From JACDAN01 sp963834825 (GTDB lineage: Bacteria > Actinomycetota > Thermoleophilia > Gaiellales > Gaiellaceae), in NCBI GenBank assembly GCA_963834825.1, contig CAWICZ010000014.1, positions 496,001-560,000 of the forward strand: a stretch of 64,000 nt of DNA, read 5' to 3'. The notes below the pieces were generated by a model. That model had not been told where the DNA came from and did no database searches. It saw nothing but the letters and a program-made list of their open reading frames with translations. Below are positions 1-9,911 of this stretch, piece after piece. Numbering within the stretch: position 1 is the first letter of the stretch; the number at the start of each line of letters is the position of its first letter. Made by a program: the position numbers and the translations under genes.

Positions 1-1
1 C

Positions 2-295
2 CTGAAGGATGCGGTGCTCGACCTCTCCATCCACGCTCGCGAGTACCAGGCGACGAGCCCCGGCGAGTCAGACGAGCTGCGCACTCCGTACGTCGCCGAC
101 AACAAGCTCCTGCTCTCCGACTGGGCGCGCGACGCGATCGCGCTCGAGCTGCCGCAGAAGATCCTCTGCCGTCCGGACTGCGCCGGCCTCTGTCCGGTGT
201 GTGGCGAGGACCTGAACGAGAACCCGCACGAGCACGAGGAAGACCACAGCGACCCACGGTGGGCGGCCCTCGAAAGCCTAAAAGGCCGGCTCTGA
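2..295 (+). CDS. yceD: YceD/DUF177 family protein, 5'-truncated by window edge
   Basis: The frame is open to the left edge, so the N-terminus lies outside the window; the GTG at 14 is internal. The C-terminal half carries the family signature CRPDCAGLCPVCGEDLN, a cysteine pair block, followed by an acidic/His tail. DUF177 proteins are usually encoded immediately upstream of rpmF and are linked to 23S rRNA or ribosome metabolism in bacteria and plastids; no enzyme activity is assigned. Here it precedes rpmF by 141 nt, with a strong hairpin between them. The identification rests on the Cys motif plus the classic neighbourhood. Confidence 0.85.
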   Translation: MKDAVLDLSIHAREYQATSPGESDELRTPYVADNKLLLSDWARDAIALELPQKILCRPDCAGLCPVCGEDLNENPHEHEEDHSDPRWAALESLKGRL

Positions 296-307
296 CCTGC
301 ATCCGCC

Positions 308-332
308 GCGAAACGGGCTGTGCCCGTTTCGC
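308..332 (+). terminator. Perfect 11-bp hairpin between yceD and rpmF
   Basis: The 11-base arm at 308-318 (GCGAAACGGGC) and its exact complement at 322-332 enclose a TGT loop. No T-tract follows, so it is a terminator-like stem rather than a textbook intrinsic terminator. It could also protect the yceD 3' end. Confidence 0.55.
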
Positions 333-419
333 CGCTGCGGCACCTCGAGAAGGAACTGCCGCCACACCACTGCCTTCACTCAGTGGCTGAAAGTCGTGAG
401 ACCTTCAGCCAGATTTAGC

Positions 420-425
420 TAAACT
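420..425 (+). promoter_or_regulatory. Putative -10 box of rpmF
   Basis: TAAACT lies 11 nt before the rpmF ATG, in an AT-richer patch after two small inverted repeats (367-386 and 385-410). No purine-rich Shine-Dalgarno sequence is visible between it and the start, so the leader would be only a few bases long. Confidence 0.45.
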
Positions 426-436
426 CCGCCGCCGCG

Positions 437-625
437 ATGGCAGTCCCCAAGCGAAAAACAACGAAGTCGCGCCGAGACAAGCGGCGGGCGCAGCACAAGC
501 TCGAGGCTCCGCGCCTGAACGAGTGTCCGGTCTGCCACCGCCCGAAGCGGCCACACCACGTCTGCCCGAGCTGCAAGACCTACCGAGGGCGCGAAGTCGA
601 GCCGCTGCGCGCGCCGGTCCCGTAG
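437..625 (+). CDS. rpmF: 50S ribosomal protein L32
   Basis: This 62-residue basic protein begins MAVPKRKTTKSRRDK, the universal L32 start. It has a CPVC...CPSC zinc ribbon in its second half, so it is the zinc-binding (C+) form. It is a component of the large ribosomal subunit. The gene sits in the conserved order yceD-rpmF-acpP-rnc. Its length is normal for L32. The acpP promoter box overlaps its stop codon. Confidence 0.97.
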   Translation: MAVPKRKTTKSRRDKRRAQHKLEAPRLNECPVCHRPKRPHHVCPSCKTYRGREVEPLRAPVP

Positions 626-628
626 AAT
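623..628 (+). promoter_or_regulatory. Putative -10 box upstream of acpP
   Basis: TAGAAT begins at the rpmF stop codon and lies 38 nt before the acpP ATG. acpP has a normal Shine-Dalgarno (GAGGTGAC), so this would be a conventional leadered transcript. Confidence 0.4.
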
Positions 629-666
629 CGGCGCGCTTCTAGTTCCCCCAACGCAAGCGAGGTGAC

Positions 667-912
667 ATGGCAGCGTCCCGTGACGAAGTCTTCGAGCGCA
701 TCAAGGAAGTCCTGGCCGAGCGGTTGAGCGTCGAAGAGGCGAATATCACCGAGGAGGCGAACTTCCAGGAGGATCTGGACGCCGACTCGCTCGATCTCGT
801 CGAGATGATCATGGAGCTCGAAGATCAGTTCGGGATCAAGATCCCGGACGAGGATGCCCAGAAGATCCAGACAGTCGGGCAGGCTGTCGACTACGTCACC
901 TCGCACCAATAG
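667..912 (+). CDS. acpP: Acyl carrier protein
   Basis: This 81-residue acidic protein has the phosphopantetheine attachment motif DADSLDLVEM; the modified serine is residue 41. It carries growing acyl chains on a 4'-phosphopantetheine arm in fatty acid synthesis. GAGGTGAC immediately before the ATG is a good ribosome binding site. The gene lies between rpmF and rnc as in many bacteria, and its 3' end overlaps the only possible canonical start of rnc. Confidence 0.96.
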   Translation: MAASRDEVFERIKEVLAERLSVEEANITEEANFQEDLDADSLDLVEMIMELEDQFGIKIPDEDAQKIQTVGQAVDYVTSHQ

Positions 913-1606
913 CGGCGGTGCACCGGCGGGGAGGCCCGCGGCTCTTGCGGAGCTGATCGCCCAGCTCCCCTTGGAGCTCCTCGACAACGCGTTCACGCAC
1001 CCGTCGTGGGCGGCCGACCGCTCGGAGTCGTACGAGCGGCTCGAGTTCCTCGGTGACAGCGTGCTCGAGCTCGCGGTCGCCCGGGCTCTGTACGACCGTT
1101 TTCCCGATCTGACCGAAGGTCGGCTCGCCAAGATCCGCTCGCACGTCGTCTCACGGGCCAGCTGCGCGGTGGTCGCGCGCGAGCTCCGCCTCGGGGAGCA
1201 GCTGGTCGAGAAGGGCCGCGCAGTCGTTCCGCCGGACGAGCTGGACCGACTTGCCCGAAACCGGAACGTCCTGGCGGCGCTCGTCGAGGCAGCCCTCGCG
1301 GCACTCTTCCTCGAGCATGGGTACGAGGCGATCGAGGGTCCGATCGTCGAGGCGTTCTCCGGGCGGATCGAGTACGCGGCGACTACGCACGTCGATTTCA
1401 AGACGGAGCTCCAGGAAGCGCTGGCCGCGCTGGGACAGCAGGTCAGCTACTCGGTTCTCGATGTCGAGGGCCCGCCGCACGAGCGCCGATTCACATCGGC
1501 GGCCGTGATCGACGGCGACCAGGCGGGCGTCGGCTTCGGGGCCTCGAAGAAGGCTGCCGAACAGGAAGCCGCGAGGCAGGCGCTCGAGAAGCTTCGCGCG
1601 GCGTAG
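854..1606 (+). CDS. rnc: Ribonuclease III
   Basis: This endoribonuclease cleaves double-stranded RNA in rRNA and mRNA processing. The catalytic signature ERLEFLGDSVLELAVA is followed by the second acidic helix region. A C-terminal dsRNA-binding domain starts near FKTELQEALAALGQQ and ends with the KKAAEQEAARQALEKL helix. The only ATG/GTG/TTG in frame ahead of the catalytic domain is the ATG at 854, inside acpP, giving a 59-nt overlap and about 22 extra residues. Initiation nearer the acpP stop would need a near-cognate codon (CTG at 884). The start is therefore uncertain; the function is not. Confidence 0.93.
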   Translation: MPRRSRQSGRLSTTSPRTNSGGAPAGRPAALAELIAQLPLELLDNAFTHPSWAADRSESYERLEFLGDSVLELAVARALYDRFPDLTEGRLAKIRSHVVSRASCAVVARELRLGEQLVEKGRAVVPPDELDRLARNRNVLAALVEAALAALFLEHGYEAIEGPIVEAFSGRIEYAATTHVDFKTELQEALAALGQQVSYSVLDVEGPPHERRFTSAAVIDGDQAGVGFGASKKAAEQEAARQALEKLRAA

Positions 1607-1676
1607 TGCCCCTTCAAGTGATGCTGTCCACCTTCTGGCTCGCGAGCACCAAGCCAGAGGCCGCACTCGTCCGCAG

Positions 1677-1696
1677 CCAAGGCTAGACAGCCTTGG
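1677..1696 (+). terminator. Perfect 8-bp hairpin after rnc
   Basis: CCAAGGCT at 1677-1684 and its complement AGCCTTGG at 1689-1696 enclose the loop AGAC. It lies in the 198-nt rnc-smc gap, which otherwise contains no convincing gene. There is no T-tract. It is a likely transcription end or mRNA 3' stem for the yceD-rnc group. Confidence 0.5.
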
Positions 1697-1789
1697 TAAG
1701 GGCGAGGGTGGGCTCTGGCGCCGCGTGATCGTGGGCCAGAAGCGGGCAAGTATTGCTTGGAGGGGCACTCAAGCGTCCGCCCCGGTCAC

Positions 1790-1795
1790 TAGCGT
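1790..1795 (+). promoter_or_regulatory. -10 box of smc, near-leaderless arrangement
   Basis: TAGCGT is followed by 9 nt and then the smc GTG start. No Shine-Dalgarno sequence precedes the start. One of the 9-nt-spaced cases described in the findings. Confidence 0.55.
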
Positions 1796-1804
1796 TCGGC
1801 CGGC

Positions 1805-4338
1805 GTGCACCTCCGCGCGATCCGCATCCGCGGCTTCAAGTCCTTCCCTGAGCCGGTCGAGGTTCGCCTCGATCCGGGCGTCGCCGTGGTCGTGGGTCCG
1901 AACGGCTCCGGGAAGTCGAACGTCGCCGATGCGCTGCTCTGGGCCTGTGGGAGCCTCAGTCCGAGCGAGTTGCGGGCCGAGAAGCCCGACGACGTGCTCT
2001 TCGCCGGCTCCGGCGGCCGCCCGGCGGCGCCCTACTGCCAGGTGGAGCTCCTCCTCGACAACGAGGACGGAGCGGTTCCGGAGCTCGAGTACGCCGAGAT
2101 CTCGATCATGCGGCGCCTCCATCGGGGCGGCGAGGGCCAGTACCTGATCAACGGCACGGCCGTCCGCCGCACCGACCTCGTCGAGTTGCTCGCGGACGTC
2201 GGGCTCGGCGGGGCGGCGGGCTCGGTCATCTCGCAGGGAAAGGTCGAGGAGATCCTCGCGTCCAAGCCCGAGGAGCGCCGGGCGCTCGTCGAGGACGCCG
2301 CCGGGCTGGGGAGGTTCAAGCGCCGGCGCCACCGTGCGGAGCTCAAGCTTGCGCGGGTCGCCCAGGACGTCGCCCGCGCGCTGGACGTCGAGGCTGAGGT
2401 TCGCAAGCGTCTGCGCCCGCTCGCGCTCCAGGCGACCGCGGCCCAGCGGGCCGAGAAGCTGCGCGCGGAGATCGCCGGTCTCGAGGCTGCGATCGCGAGC
2501 CTCGACATCGCGGCGCTCGACGAGCAGATCGGCGCGGCGCAGGAGCGTCGGGCGGCCGCCGACCACGCCCGTCGGCGCAGCGACTCCAGGCTCGAGGATC
2601 TTCTCGCCGAGCGACGTCGTGCGGAGGACGAGCTCGCCGACGCCGCCGGACGCCGTGAGGGCGCCACGGCGGCTCTGTATCGGCTGCGGAGCGCCGGCGA
2701 GCGCATCGCGCTCAGACGCGAGACCGCCGCCGGCCTGCTCGAGTCGCTCCGCGATGCGGCGAAGACGCCGCGCCTCCCGACCGGTCCGACAGCGGCCGAC
2801 CTTCGCCGAGAGAAGCTGCGTGAGCAGGCCGCGCTCGCCCGAGAGAGGCTCGGAGCGCTCGAGCGGGCACTGGCCGAGCGCGAGGGCGTGCCGCCCGCGG
2901 CGCGCTCGCTCGCCGAGGCGGGCCACCCGCTCCTGCTGTCGGAGCTCGACGTTCCGACGGGCGACGAGCGGGCCGTTGCCGCGGCGCTGCGTGGGCGAGG
3001 GGCAGCGGTGGTCGCGCCTGATGAGCATGCGGCACTCCGTCTCGTGCAAGAGGCGCGACGACGAGGGCTGGGAAGCGTCACGGTCGTCGTCGGCACGCCG
3101 GCGCTCGAGGACTTCGAGATCGTCGAGGAGAGCGAGCTGCTCGCGGCAACGACACTCGCGGTGACGAGAGACGGCGTCGCCTACGACCCCGAGCGGCGAG
3201 AGCTGTGGTTCGCGGGCGAGGCCGCCGAGGCCGTCCTCCTCGAGCTGCAAGCCAGGCGGCGCGGCGCTCAGCGATGAGATCGCCGAGCTGGAGCGCGAAG
3301 CCGCCGCGGTGACCGACGAGCCGCGGACGCCGATCGTCGACGGCACCCCGCTTCAGGCGGTTGATCGCCGTGGCCGAGCGTCTCGACGCGGCGCTCGCGG
3401 CCGCCGCCGGCATCGCCGGCCGCTCGGAGCCGACGCTTCGCGCGAGGGCCGACGCGGGTTCGACGCGGACCGGAGAGCTCGCCGACGAGCTCCGACGGCT
3501 CGGAGCTGCCGAGGCGGAGATCAGGCGCGAGGCGGCCGAGGTCGCGTCGCGGACGAGCGCAATCGACGTCGAGCTCGCCCGCCTAGAAGCCGAGCGCCGC
3601 GAAGCGCTGCGCCGGCTCGAGGCCGCCGGCGCGGAGCCTGCCGAGGGCGACGACCGCGAGGCGATTCTCGACCGGGTCGAGCGCCTTCGCCGCCGCCGCG
3701 AGGAGCTCGGACGCGTCAACCCGCTCGCGGCCGAGGAGTACGAGCGTGAGAAGGAACACCTCGCCGACCTGAAGGCGCAGCGGGAGGATCTGGAACAGAG
3801 TCTCCAGGAGCTCGCGAAGCTCCGGGACGAGCTCGACCAGACGGTCGAGCGGCGGTTCGCGGAGACGTTCGACGCCGTCAGGACGAACTTCGAGGAGGTC
3901 GCGGAGACACTGTTCCCGGGAGGCAAGGGTCGCCTGCGACTGACCGAGGAGCAAGCGGGCGACGAGGAGGACGCGATGCCGGGCATCGAGGTCGAGCTCC
4001 AGCCGGCGGGCAAGCGCGTGACGAGGCTCTCACTGCTCTCGGGCGGCGAGAAGGCGCTCGGCGCGATCTCGTTCCTCTTCGCGCTGTTCCTCGCCAGGCC
4101 GTGCCCGTTCTACCTGCTCGACGAGGTCGAGGCCGCGCTCGACGACGCGAACATCGGCCGGTTCGTGCAGCTCCTCCGGCGCTATGCCGATCGGGCGCAG
4201 TTCATCGTCATCACGCACCAGAAGAAGACGATCGAGGCGGCGGACGTCCTCTACGGCGTCACGATGGGCACCGAGGGGGTCTCGGAGATCGTCTCACGGC
4301 GGCTGCCGCGCGACGGTGCCGCCGAGGCCGCGGCCTAG
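1805..4338 (+). CDS. smc: Chromosome segregation protein SMC, compact form, two apparent +1 frameshifts
   Basis: This ATPase compacts and segregates chromosomes with ScpA/ScpB. Walker A is GPNGSGKSN near residue 33. The ABC signature LSLLSGGEKALGA and Walker B FYLLDEVEAALDD lie in the C-terminal part. The frame changes twice, near 3258-3266 and near 3356-3362. Removing one base at each site restores a continuous protein of about 843 residues. Bacterial SMCs are usually 1,150-1,200 residues. Here the first coiled arm spans only about 200 residues, and a hinge-like segment (ending in the strand LAVTRDGVAYDP) lacks the usual glycine-rich GG...GG stretch. Both heads are complete, so the shortening is in the arms and hinge. 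The start GTG is supported by a -10 box 9 nt upstream. Confidence 0.9.
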
Positions 4339-7300
4339 CCGGTAAACGGTGGGCGCGGCGCTGCGCGCTTGCGAGCGGGGAGCACGACGACGCGGGCGCG
4401 AGCATGACAACCCGCCTGCGCGCGCTGGCGCCTGGCCACGAACGCCGGGCTCAGGCAGTTGACGGAGTTCGTGCCGGAGACGGTGACGACGTTCACGTAC
4501 GTCCCGGCATTCGTCTTGACCACTCGCGCGACCACCAGGTAATTCCGTGACGCTCTGGGCCGCAGAACACGGACCTGCCAGCACAGCGATCCCGTTGACG
4601 CGCCGCGCTCCCGGGGCGCGCATCACGATCAGACCGTTCGGGACCCGGTCACAGATGCGAACGTTCCGGACGATGCCGGGGCCGCGGTTGGTGACCTTCA
4701 TGCGGAAGTTGATCCGAGCCGGTGCCCGAACCACCTTCGGCCGTGCCGTCTTGACGATCACCAACCGGCCAGGAACGGTCACGGGCCGAGCGTTCGTGAT
4801 CGTGCAGGTCAGGACGCCGTTCGGGACGGCCGGGCTCACGACGGAGTGCGGGCCGCCCGCGTAGCGGCGGAGATCCTGCGGGCCCGTACCGCAGTTGATG
4901 AAGGAACGGAATCCAGACGGTCGCGCGACCTCTCCGACCGTGACCGGGGTCGAGAGCGGGTAGTCGAAGGAGACGCTCTGCCCGTCCGCGAAGGCGAGCG
5001 TGGAGACATCGAACGGAGGCTGGCCGCTCGGAGTCGACGAAGATGGTCGTCGTGCTCGGACCGACCGGCCCAGTCCTTGAGCAAGCGCACTGTCGCCTGG
5101 GGCGTGTTGATGATCGTGCAGGTGAGCGTGGCGCCGTCGACCGCCGGCGAGGTGACCGGGAAGGGGCCGCCTGTGTAGGCCTGCGGGCCGCCGCCGCAAT
5201 CGATCGTCGCCGTGTAGCCGACGGGCACGCGCGGTCTCGCCGACGGCGACCGGTGTCGAGACGGGGTACGTCGAAGGAGGCGCTCTGGCCGCTGGCCGTC
5301 GCGACGGTGGACGCGTCGTAGGGCGCCGTCCCGTTCGCGTCGACGAAGAGCGTCGCCGAGGAAGGCGCGCCGGCCCAGTCCTTCACGACTTGGACGGTCG
5401 AGCGGAGCTCGGTGTTCGTGATCGTGCAGGTGGTGACCTCGTCCCCGTCTGCAGGAGAGGTGACCGGGAAGGGGCCGCCGGTGTAGGGCTGGGGGCCCTG
5501 CCCGCAGTCGATGGTGGCGGCGTAGCCGGCCGGCACGGGGGTCTCTCCGACGGTGACCGGGGTCGAGACCGGGTAGGTGAAGGAGGCGCTGTCGCCGCTA
5601 GCCGTAGCGACGGTCGAGGCGTCGTAGGGCGCCGCGCCGTCCTGGTCGACGAAGATCGTCGTCGAGGCGGGTGTTCCGATCCACTGCTTGACCACCTGGA
5701 CGGTCGAGAACAGCTGGGAGTTCGTGACGGTGCAGGTGAGGACTCCGAGGTGCTGCGCCGGAGACGTGACCGGGAACGGGCCGCCGGTGTACGGCTGACG
5801 AGGCTGCGTGTGGCCGCAGGCGATCTCGGCCTCGTAGCCGGCCGGCACCGTGGTCTCACCGACGAAAACCGGCGTGGAGGTCGGGTAGACGAAGGACGTG
5901 TTGTCGCCGCTCGCGGTCGCTGTCGTGGAGGCGTCGTACGGCGTCGTGCCGTCCCGGTCGACGAAGATCTCCGCGGACGAGGTGGCGCCGACCCACTGCT
6001 TGACGGTCCGCACGAACGAGAGCTGTCTGCGTGTTCGTGATCGTGCAGGTGACGACCCCGAGGTGCTGCGCCGGAGACGTGACCGGGAACGGGCCGCCGT
6101 TGTATTGCTGGCGACCCTGCAGCTCGCCGCACGAGATCGTCGCCTGGTACCCGACCGGCACCGTGGTCTCGCCGACCGTGACCGGCGTCGAGACCGGGTA
6201 GACGAAGGACGTGGTGTCGCCGCTCGCGGTCGCTGTCGTGGAGGCGTCGTACGGTGCCGCGCCGTTCGGCGTCGACGAAGATCTCCGCCGACGAGGGGGC
6301 GCCGACCCACTGCTTGACCACGCGGACGGTCGAGAGCAGCTGCCTGTTCGTGATCGTGCACGTGAGGGTTTCCCCGGCTGCAGGAGCGACGACGGCGAAC
6401 GGCCCGCCCTGGTAGGGCAGTGCCCGGTTGGCGCCGCACTGGATCGTCGCGTCGTAGCCGGTCGGCACCGCGGTCTCGCCGACGGTCACCGCCGTCCCGG
6501 CCGTGTAGTCAAAGGAAGTGTTGTCCCCATCGGCAGTCGCGACCGTCTCGGCGTCGAACGGTGCGACGCCGTCCTGGTCGACGAAGATCGTCGCCGAGGA
6601 GGGGGCGCCGATCCATTCCTTGACCACCCGAACGGTCGCCGGCGGCGGAATGATGTTGTTGCTGATCGTGCAGGTCAGCGTGTCGCCGTTGGTTGCCGGC
6701 GACGTGACCGCGAACGGGCCGCCGAGATAGGCCACCGGAGCGCCGGACCCGCACTGGATCGTCGCCGTGAACCCGGCAGGCACGGCGGTCTCGCCGACGA
6801 ACGCCGGCGTGGAGACCGGGTAGGTCGAAGAACGTGTTGTCGCCCGTCGGCGGTCGCGACCGTGGAGGCGTCGAAGGGCGCCACGCCGTCCTGGTCCACG
6901 AAGATCGTCGCGCTGGTCGGCGTACCTGACCAGTTCTTGATCACTCGAATCTTCGAGAGCTGCTGGGTATTGACGATCGTGCAGGTGATGGTCGCTCCGT
7001 CGGTTGCAGGCGACGTGACCGGGAACGGGCCGCCGGCGTAGGCGACTGGAGCGCCGGTGCCGCACTGGATCGTGGCCGCGTAGCCAGCCGGCACGGGGAC
7101 GACCTCGCCGACCGTGACACGGCGTCGAGATCGGGTAGGTGAAGGAGGCGCTGGCGCCGCTCGCCGTCGCGACGGTCGAGGCGTCGAAGGGCGCCGCCCC
7201 GGTCGCGTCGACGAAGATCGTCGTGGTGCTTGGCGCGCCAACCCATTCCTTGACCACCTCGGACCGACGAAAGCTGCTGGGTGTTCGTGATCGTGCACGT

Positions 7301-9784
7301 GATGGTTGACCCACCGACGGCGGGCGAAGTCACCGGGAATGGCGCGCCCGTGTACGGCTGCGCGGTCCCCTCGCCGCACCGGATCGTGGCCGCGTAGCCG
7401 GCCGGGACGGGTGTCTCGCCGACCGTGACCGGGGTCGAGATCGGGTACGTGAAGGAGGCGCTGTCGCCGGTCGCGGTCGCGACGGTGTCGTCGTCGAAGG
7501 GCGCCGCGCCGTCCTGGTCGACGAAGATCGTCGTCGTCGAGGGGGCGCCGACCCAGGCCTTGACCACTCGCACCGTGGAGGTTTTCTGCTTGTTGGTGAT
7601 CGTGCAGGTGATGGTTCCGCCGTCGGTAGCCGGTGAGGTGACCGCGAACGGGCCGCCCGTGTAGGCCTGCGCGGCGCCCGTGCCGCACTGGATCGTGGCC
7701 TCGTAACCCGACGGCACGGCGGTCTCGCCGACGGACACCGGCGTCGAGATCGGGTAGGTGAAGGAGGTGCTGTCGCCGCTCGCGGTCGCGACCCTCGAGG
7801 CGTCGAACGGCGCCGACGCCGTTCCGGTCGACGAAGATCGTCGCGGACGACGGTGTGCCGACCCAGTTCTTCACGACCTGCACGGTCGAGCGCAGCTGCT
7901 TGTTGGTGATGGTGCAGGTGACGGTCGCGCCGTCGGTCGGCGGTGACGTGACCGCGAACGGGCCGCCGGTGTAGGGCTGCAGGGCCGCCTGGCCGCACTG
8001 GATCGTGGCCGTGTAGCCGGTCGGCACGGCAGTCTCACCGACCCTGACCGAGGTCGAGACCGGGTAGTCGAACGAGGCGCTCGCGCCGCTCGCGGTCGCG
8101 ACCGTCGAGGCGTCGTAAGGCGCGGCGCCGGTCGGCGTCGACGAAGATCGTGGCCGAGCTGGGATCGCCGACCCACTGCTTGACCACCTGGACCGTCGAG
8201 CGTTTGAACCGGTTCCGGACGACGCAGTCGACGTGGTCGCGCACCTTCAGGCCCGGGAGGGTGAACGACGCCACCGTGGCCGGAACCTCGCTGTTGAAGA
8301 TCGTTGTGCCCGCGGAGGTGCACGTCACCGACTCGGGCTCGAACGCCGCGGGCACCGGGGTCTCCGAGATCGTGATGTTGCTCAGCGCGGTGTGCTGAGG
8401 TCGGCCGCCAGACGAAGTCCAGCGTCCCGGCGGCGGCAGTGTTTCCCGACTGCGTTGCGGTGCGTGCGTTCACTGGAGGGTCGACCTGATTCGGCTGGAA
8501 CCACCTGTAGTCGAACTGACCGGCGGGCGGCTGCGACACGGTCCGCCCGCTGAACCGCCAGCCTGACTTCGAGACCCAGGCGTCCCGCATCAGCTCGTCC
8601 GTCTCCTTCCTGACCGTCACCGTGACGTTGCAGAGGTTGGAGGCGAGGTCGGCAAACGCATCCTCGAGCTCGTTGAAATTGGTGACGAGCGTGTAGTCGG
8701 CCGTCTCGATCGAGTACTCCGGGAAGCTCCTCGTGCCCGAGACCGCCTGGATCCGCAGCGCGCTGAGAGCGTCCGTCACGCCGTGCGCCGACGCCGATCG
8801 CGAACATGTGCGAGTTCGCCTTGAGCTGGTTCGCGACGTTAGCCGCGGGGTCCATTGCCGAGTAGAAGCCCTCCTCCACACCGGTGCCGCCTCCGGCCCA
8901 GCGGTTCGGGTTCCCGTCAGTGAGGAACACGACGAGGTCGGGCGTGTCGGCCGCTGTTTGGTCGCGAGCCTGGTCGCAGCCCGGCGTCCCAGTTCGTCGT
9001 CCCCCCGGGCTGGTAGTGGTTCAGGTAGTAGTCAAGATCGCCGGGTTATTGCCGTCTATGCACGCCTGGGTGATCGTCTTGTAGGGGGCGATGAAGCTCG
9101 GGTCGGCCGTCGTCGAGAACTTGAAGACGGCCATCCTGGCGCCCGTGTCGACGAGACCCCGGGCGAGAGCTTTCGTCGCGTTCCTGACCTGTGGTGCGGC
9201 GTTCCCGATCGATCCCGACTCGTCGAGAACGACGGCGACCTTCAGCCCCTGACACGCTGCGGTGAGCGGATTGTTTGTGCGCGGGAACGTCGGTCGTGAG
9301 GTGAGATGCTCTGGTCGCGAGGGCCGTCCCGGAGCAATTGTCGTTCGTGAAGAGCTCGACCCGCAGCGGTCGAGGTGCCGCCGGGCGGCGGCGTGAACAC
9401 GTGCTCGCTGGGCCCGACCTTGCCCGGGTCGGGGAGGTTCCCCCGGGGCGGGCTCTCAGCAGCTTTGATCGCCGGGTTGGCCTCGTACTCGTATTCGAGG
9501 TCGACGGTTTGACGTGCCGTTGCGTCCTCGATCGCTGTGGTTGACGCACCGGGTCACGCCGCCGGTCGTCCAGCTGGTCGATCCCAGTCGTGCTGTCGGT
9601 GACGTTGGCCACGATCCGAATGTCGTAGCCGGAGCCCATCGGGCCGGACGTGATCGATGTACCGCTCGCCCGCGCCTGCAGGCTCGTGATCGTGATCGCC
9701 GCGTGTGACGGAGGCTACGACCGCGAGTGCGCCCGCCGAGCCGACGATTAGAGCCGCAGCCAACAGTCTCCATCTGTCGCGCAT
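4335..9784 (-). CDS. Giant secreted VWA/repeat surface protein, frame broken many times
   Basis: A single ancestral reading frame of about 1,800 residues can be followed across at least a dozen frame changes on this strand. In order it has: an N-terminal signal peptide or anchor from the ATG at 9784 (MRDRWRLLAAALIVGSAG...); a von Willebrand A domain with MIDAS motif DESGS near 9230 and TDGNPNR near 8925; a short Cys-containing beta domain; eleven tandem repeats of about 103 residues; a DUF11-like domain (KVTNRGPGIVRNVRICDR); and a basic tail ending RPPFTG. The architecture is that of an adhesin or pilus-tip-like exported protein. The repeats resemble prealbumin-like/DUF5979 modules, but that family assignment is tentative. 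The stop overlaps the smc stop by 4 nt, tail to tail. Every frame change I checked is a one-base insertion, so the gene may be intact in the organism. Confidence 0.7.
4785..8202 (-). repeat. Eleven tandem ~310-bp coding repeats
   Basis: The repeats are protein-level modules of about 103 residues. Each runs VxVVKxWxGxPSSxTIFVD, then ASTVATAxG, xFxYPxSTPVTVGE, VPxGYxATIxCG, GGPFxVTSPA and finally TCTITN. Each module has two conserved cysteines, one in the ATIxCG strand and one in the TCTITN strand, which probably pair. The DNA landmark GTCGACGAAGAT recurs about every 311 nt (for example near 7205, 7517 and 7828). Copies differ by many substitutions, so this is an old expansion rather than a recent duplication. 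Confidence 0.85.
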
Positions 9785-9899
9785 CCGACCCCTGTCCAGC
9801 CGAAGGATAGGACCCAGCGAGCCTTGTGCCTCGACGACATCGTCGCTTTCGGAATTCAAATTGTCAATCCTCGAGTCACCAAACGCGACAACAAGTGGC

Positions 9900-9905
9900 T
9901 AGCCT
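9900..9905 (+). promoter_or_regulatory. -10 box of ftsY, leaderless arrangement
   Basis: TAGCCT is followed by exactly 6 nt and the ftsY GTG. There is no Shine-Dalgarno, so transcription would begin at the start codon. Confidence 0.55.
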
Positions 9906-9911
9906 CCGGCG

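Noticed and set aside
1769..3346. A 525-codon open frame antisense to smc.
   Set aside because: It is a product of high GC content. The sense strand encodes SMC with all motifs, and the antisense protein is low-complexity Arg/Ala/Glu.
4785..8202. The regular 310-bp periodicity looked at first like a CRISPR or DNA satellite array.
   Set aside because: The period is too long, copies differ by many substitutions, and conservation follows a protein pattern with paired cysteines.
4335..9784. Programmed frameshifting to produce the repeat protein.
   Set aside because: There are a dozen or more sites without a common slippery sequence, and the same kind of extra base occurs in smc, ftsY and trmD. 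Error is simpler.
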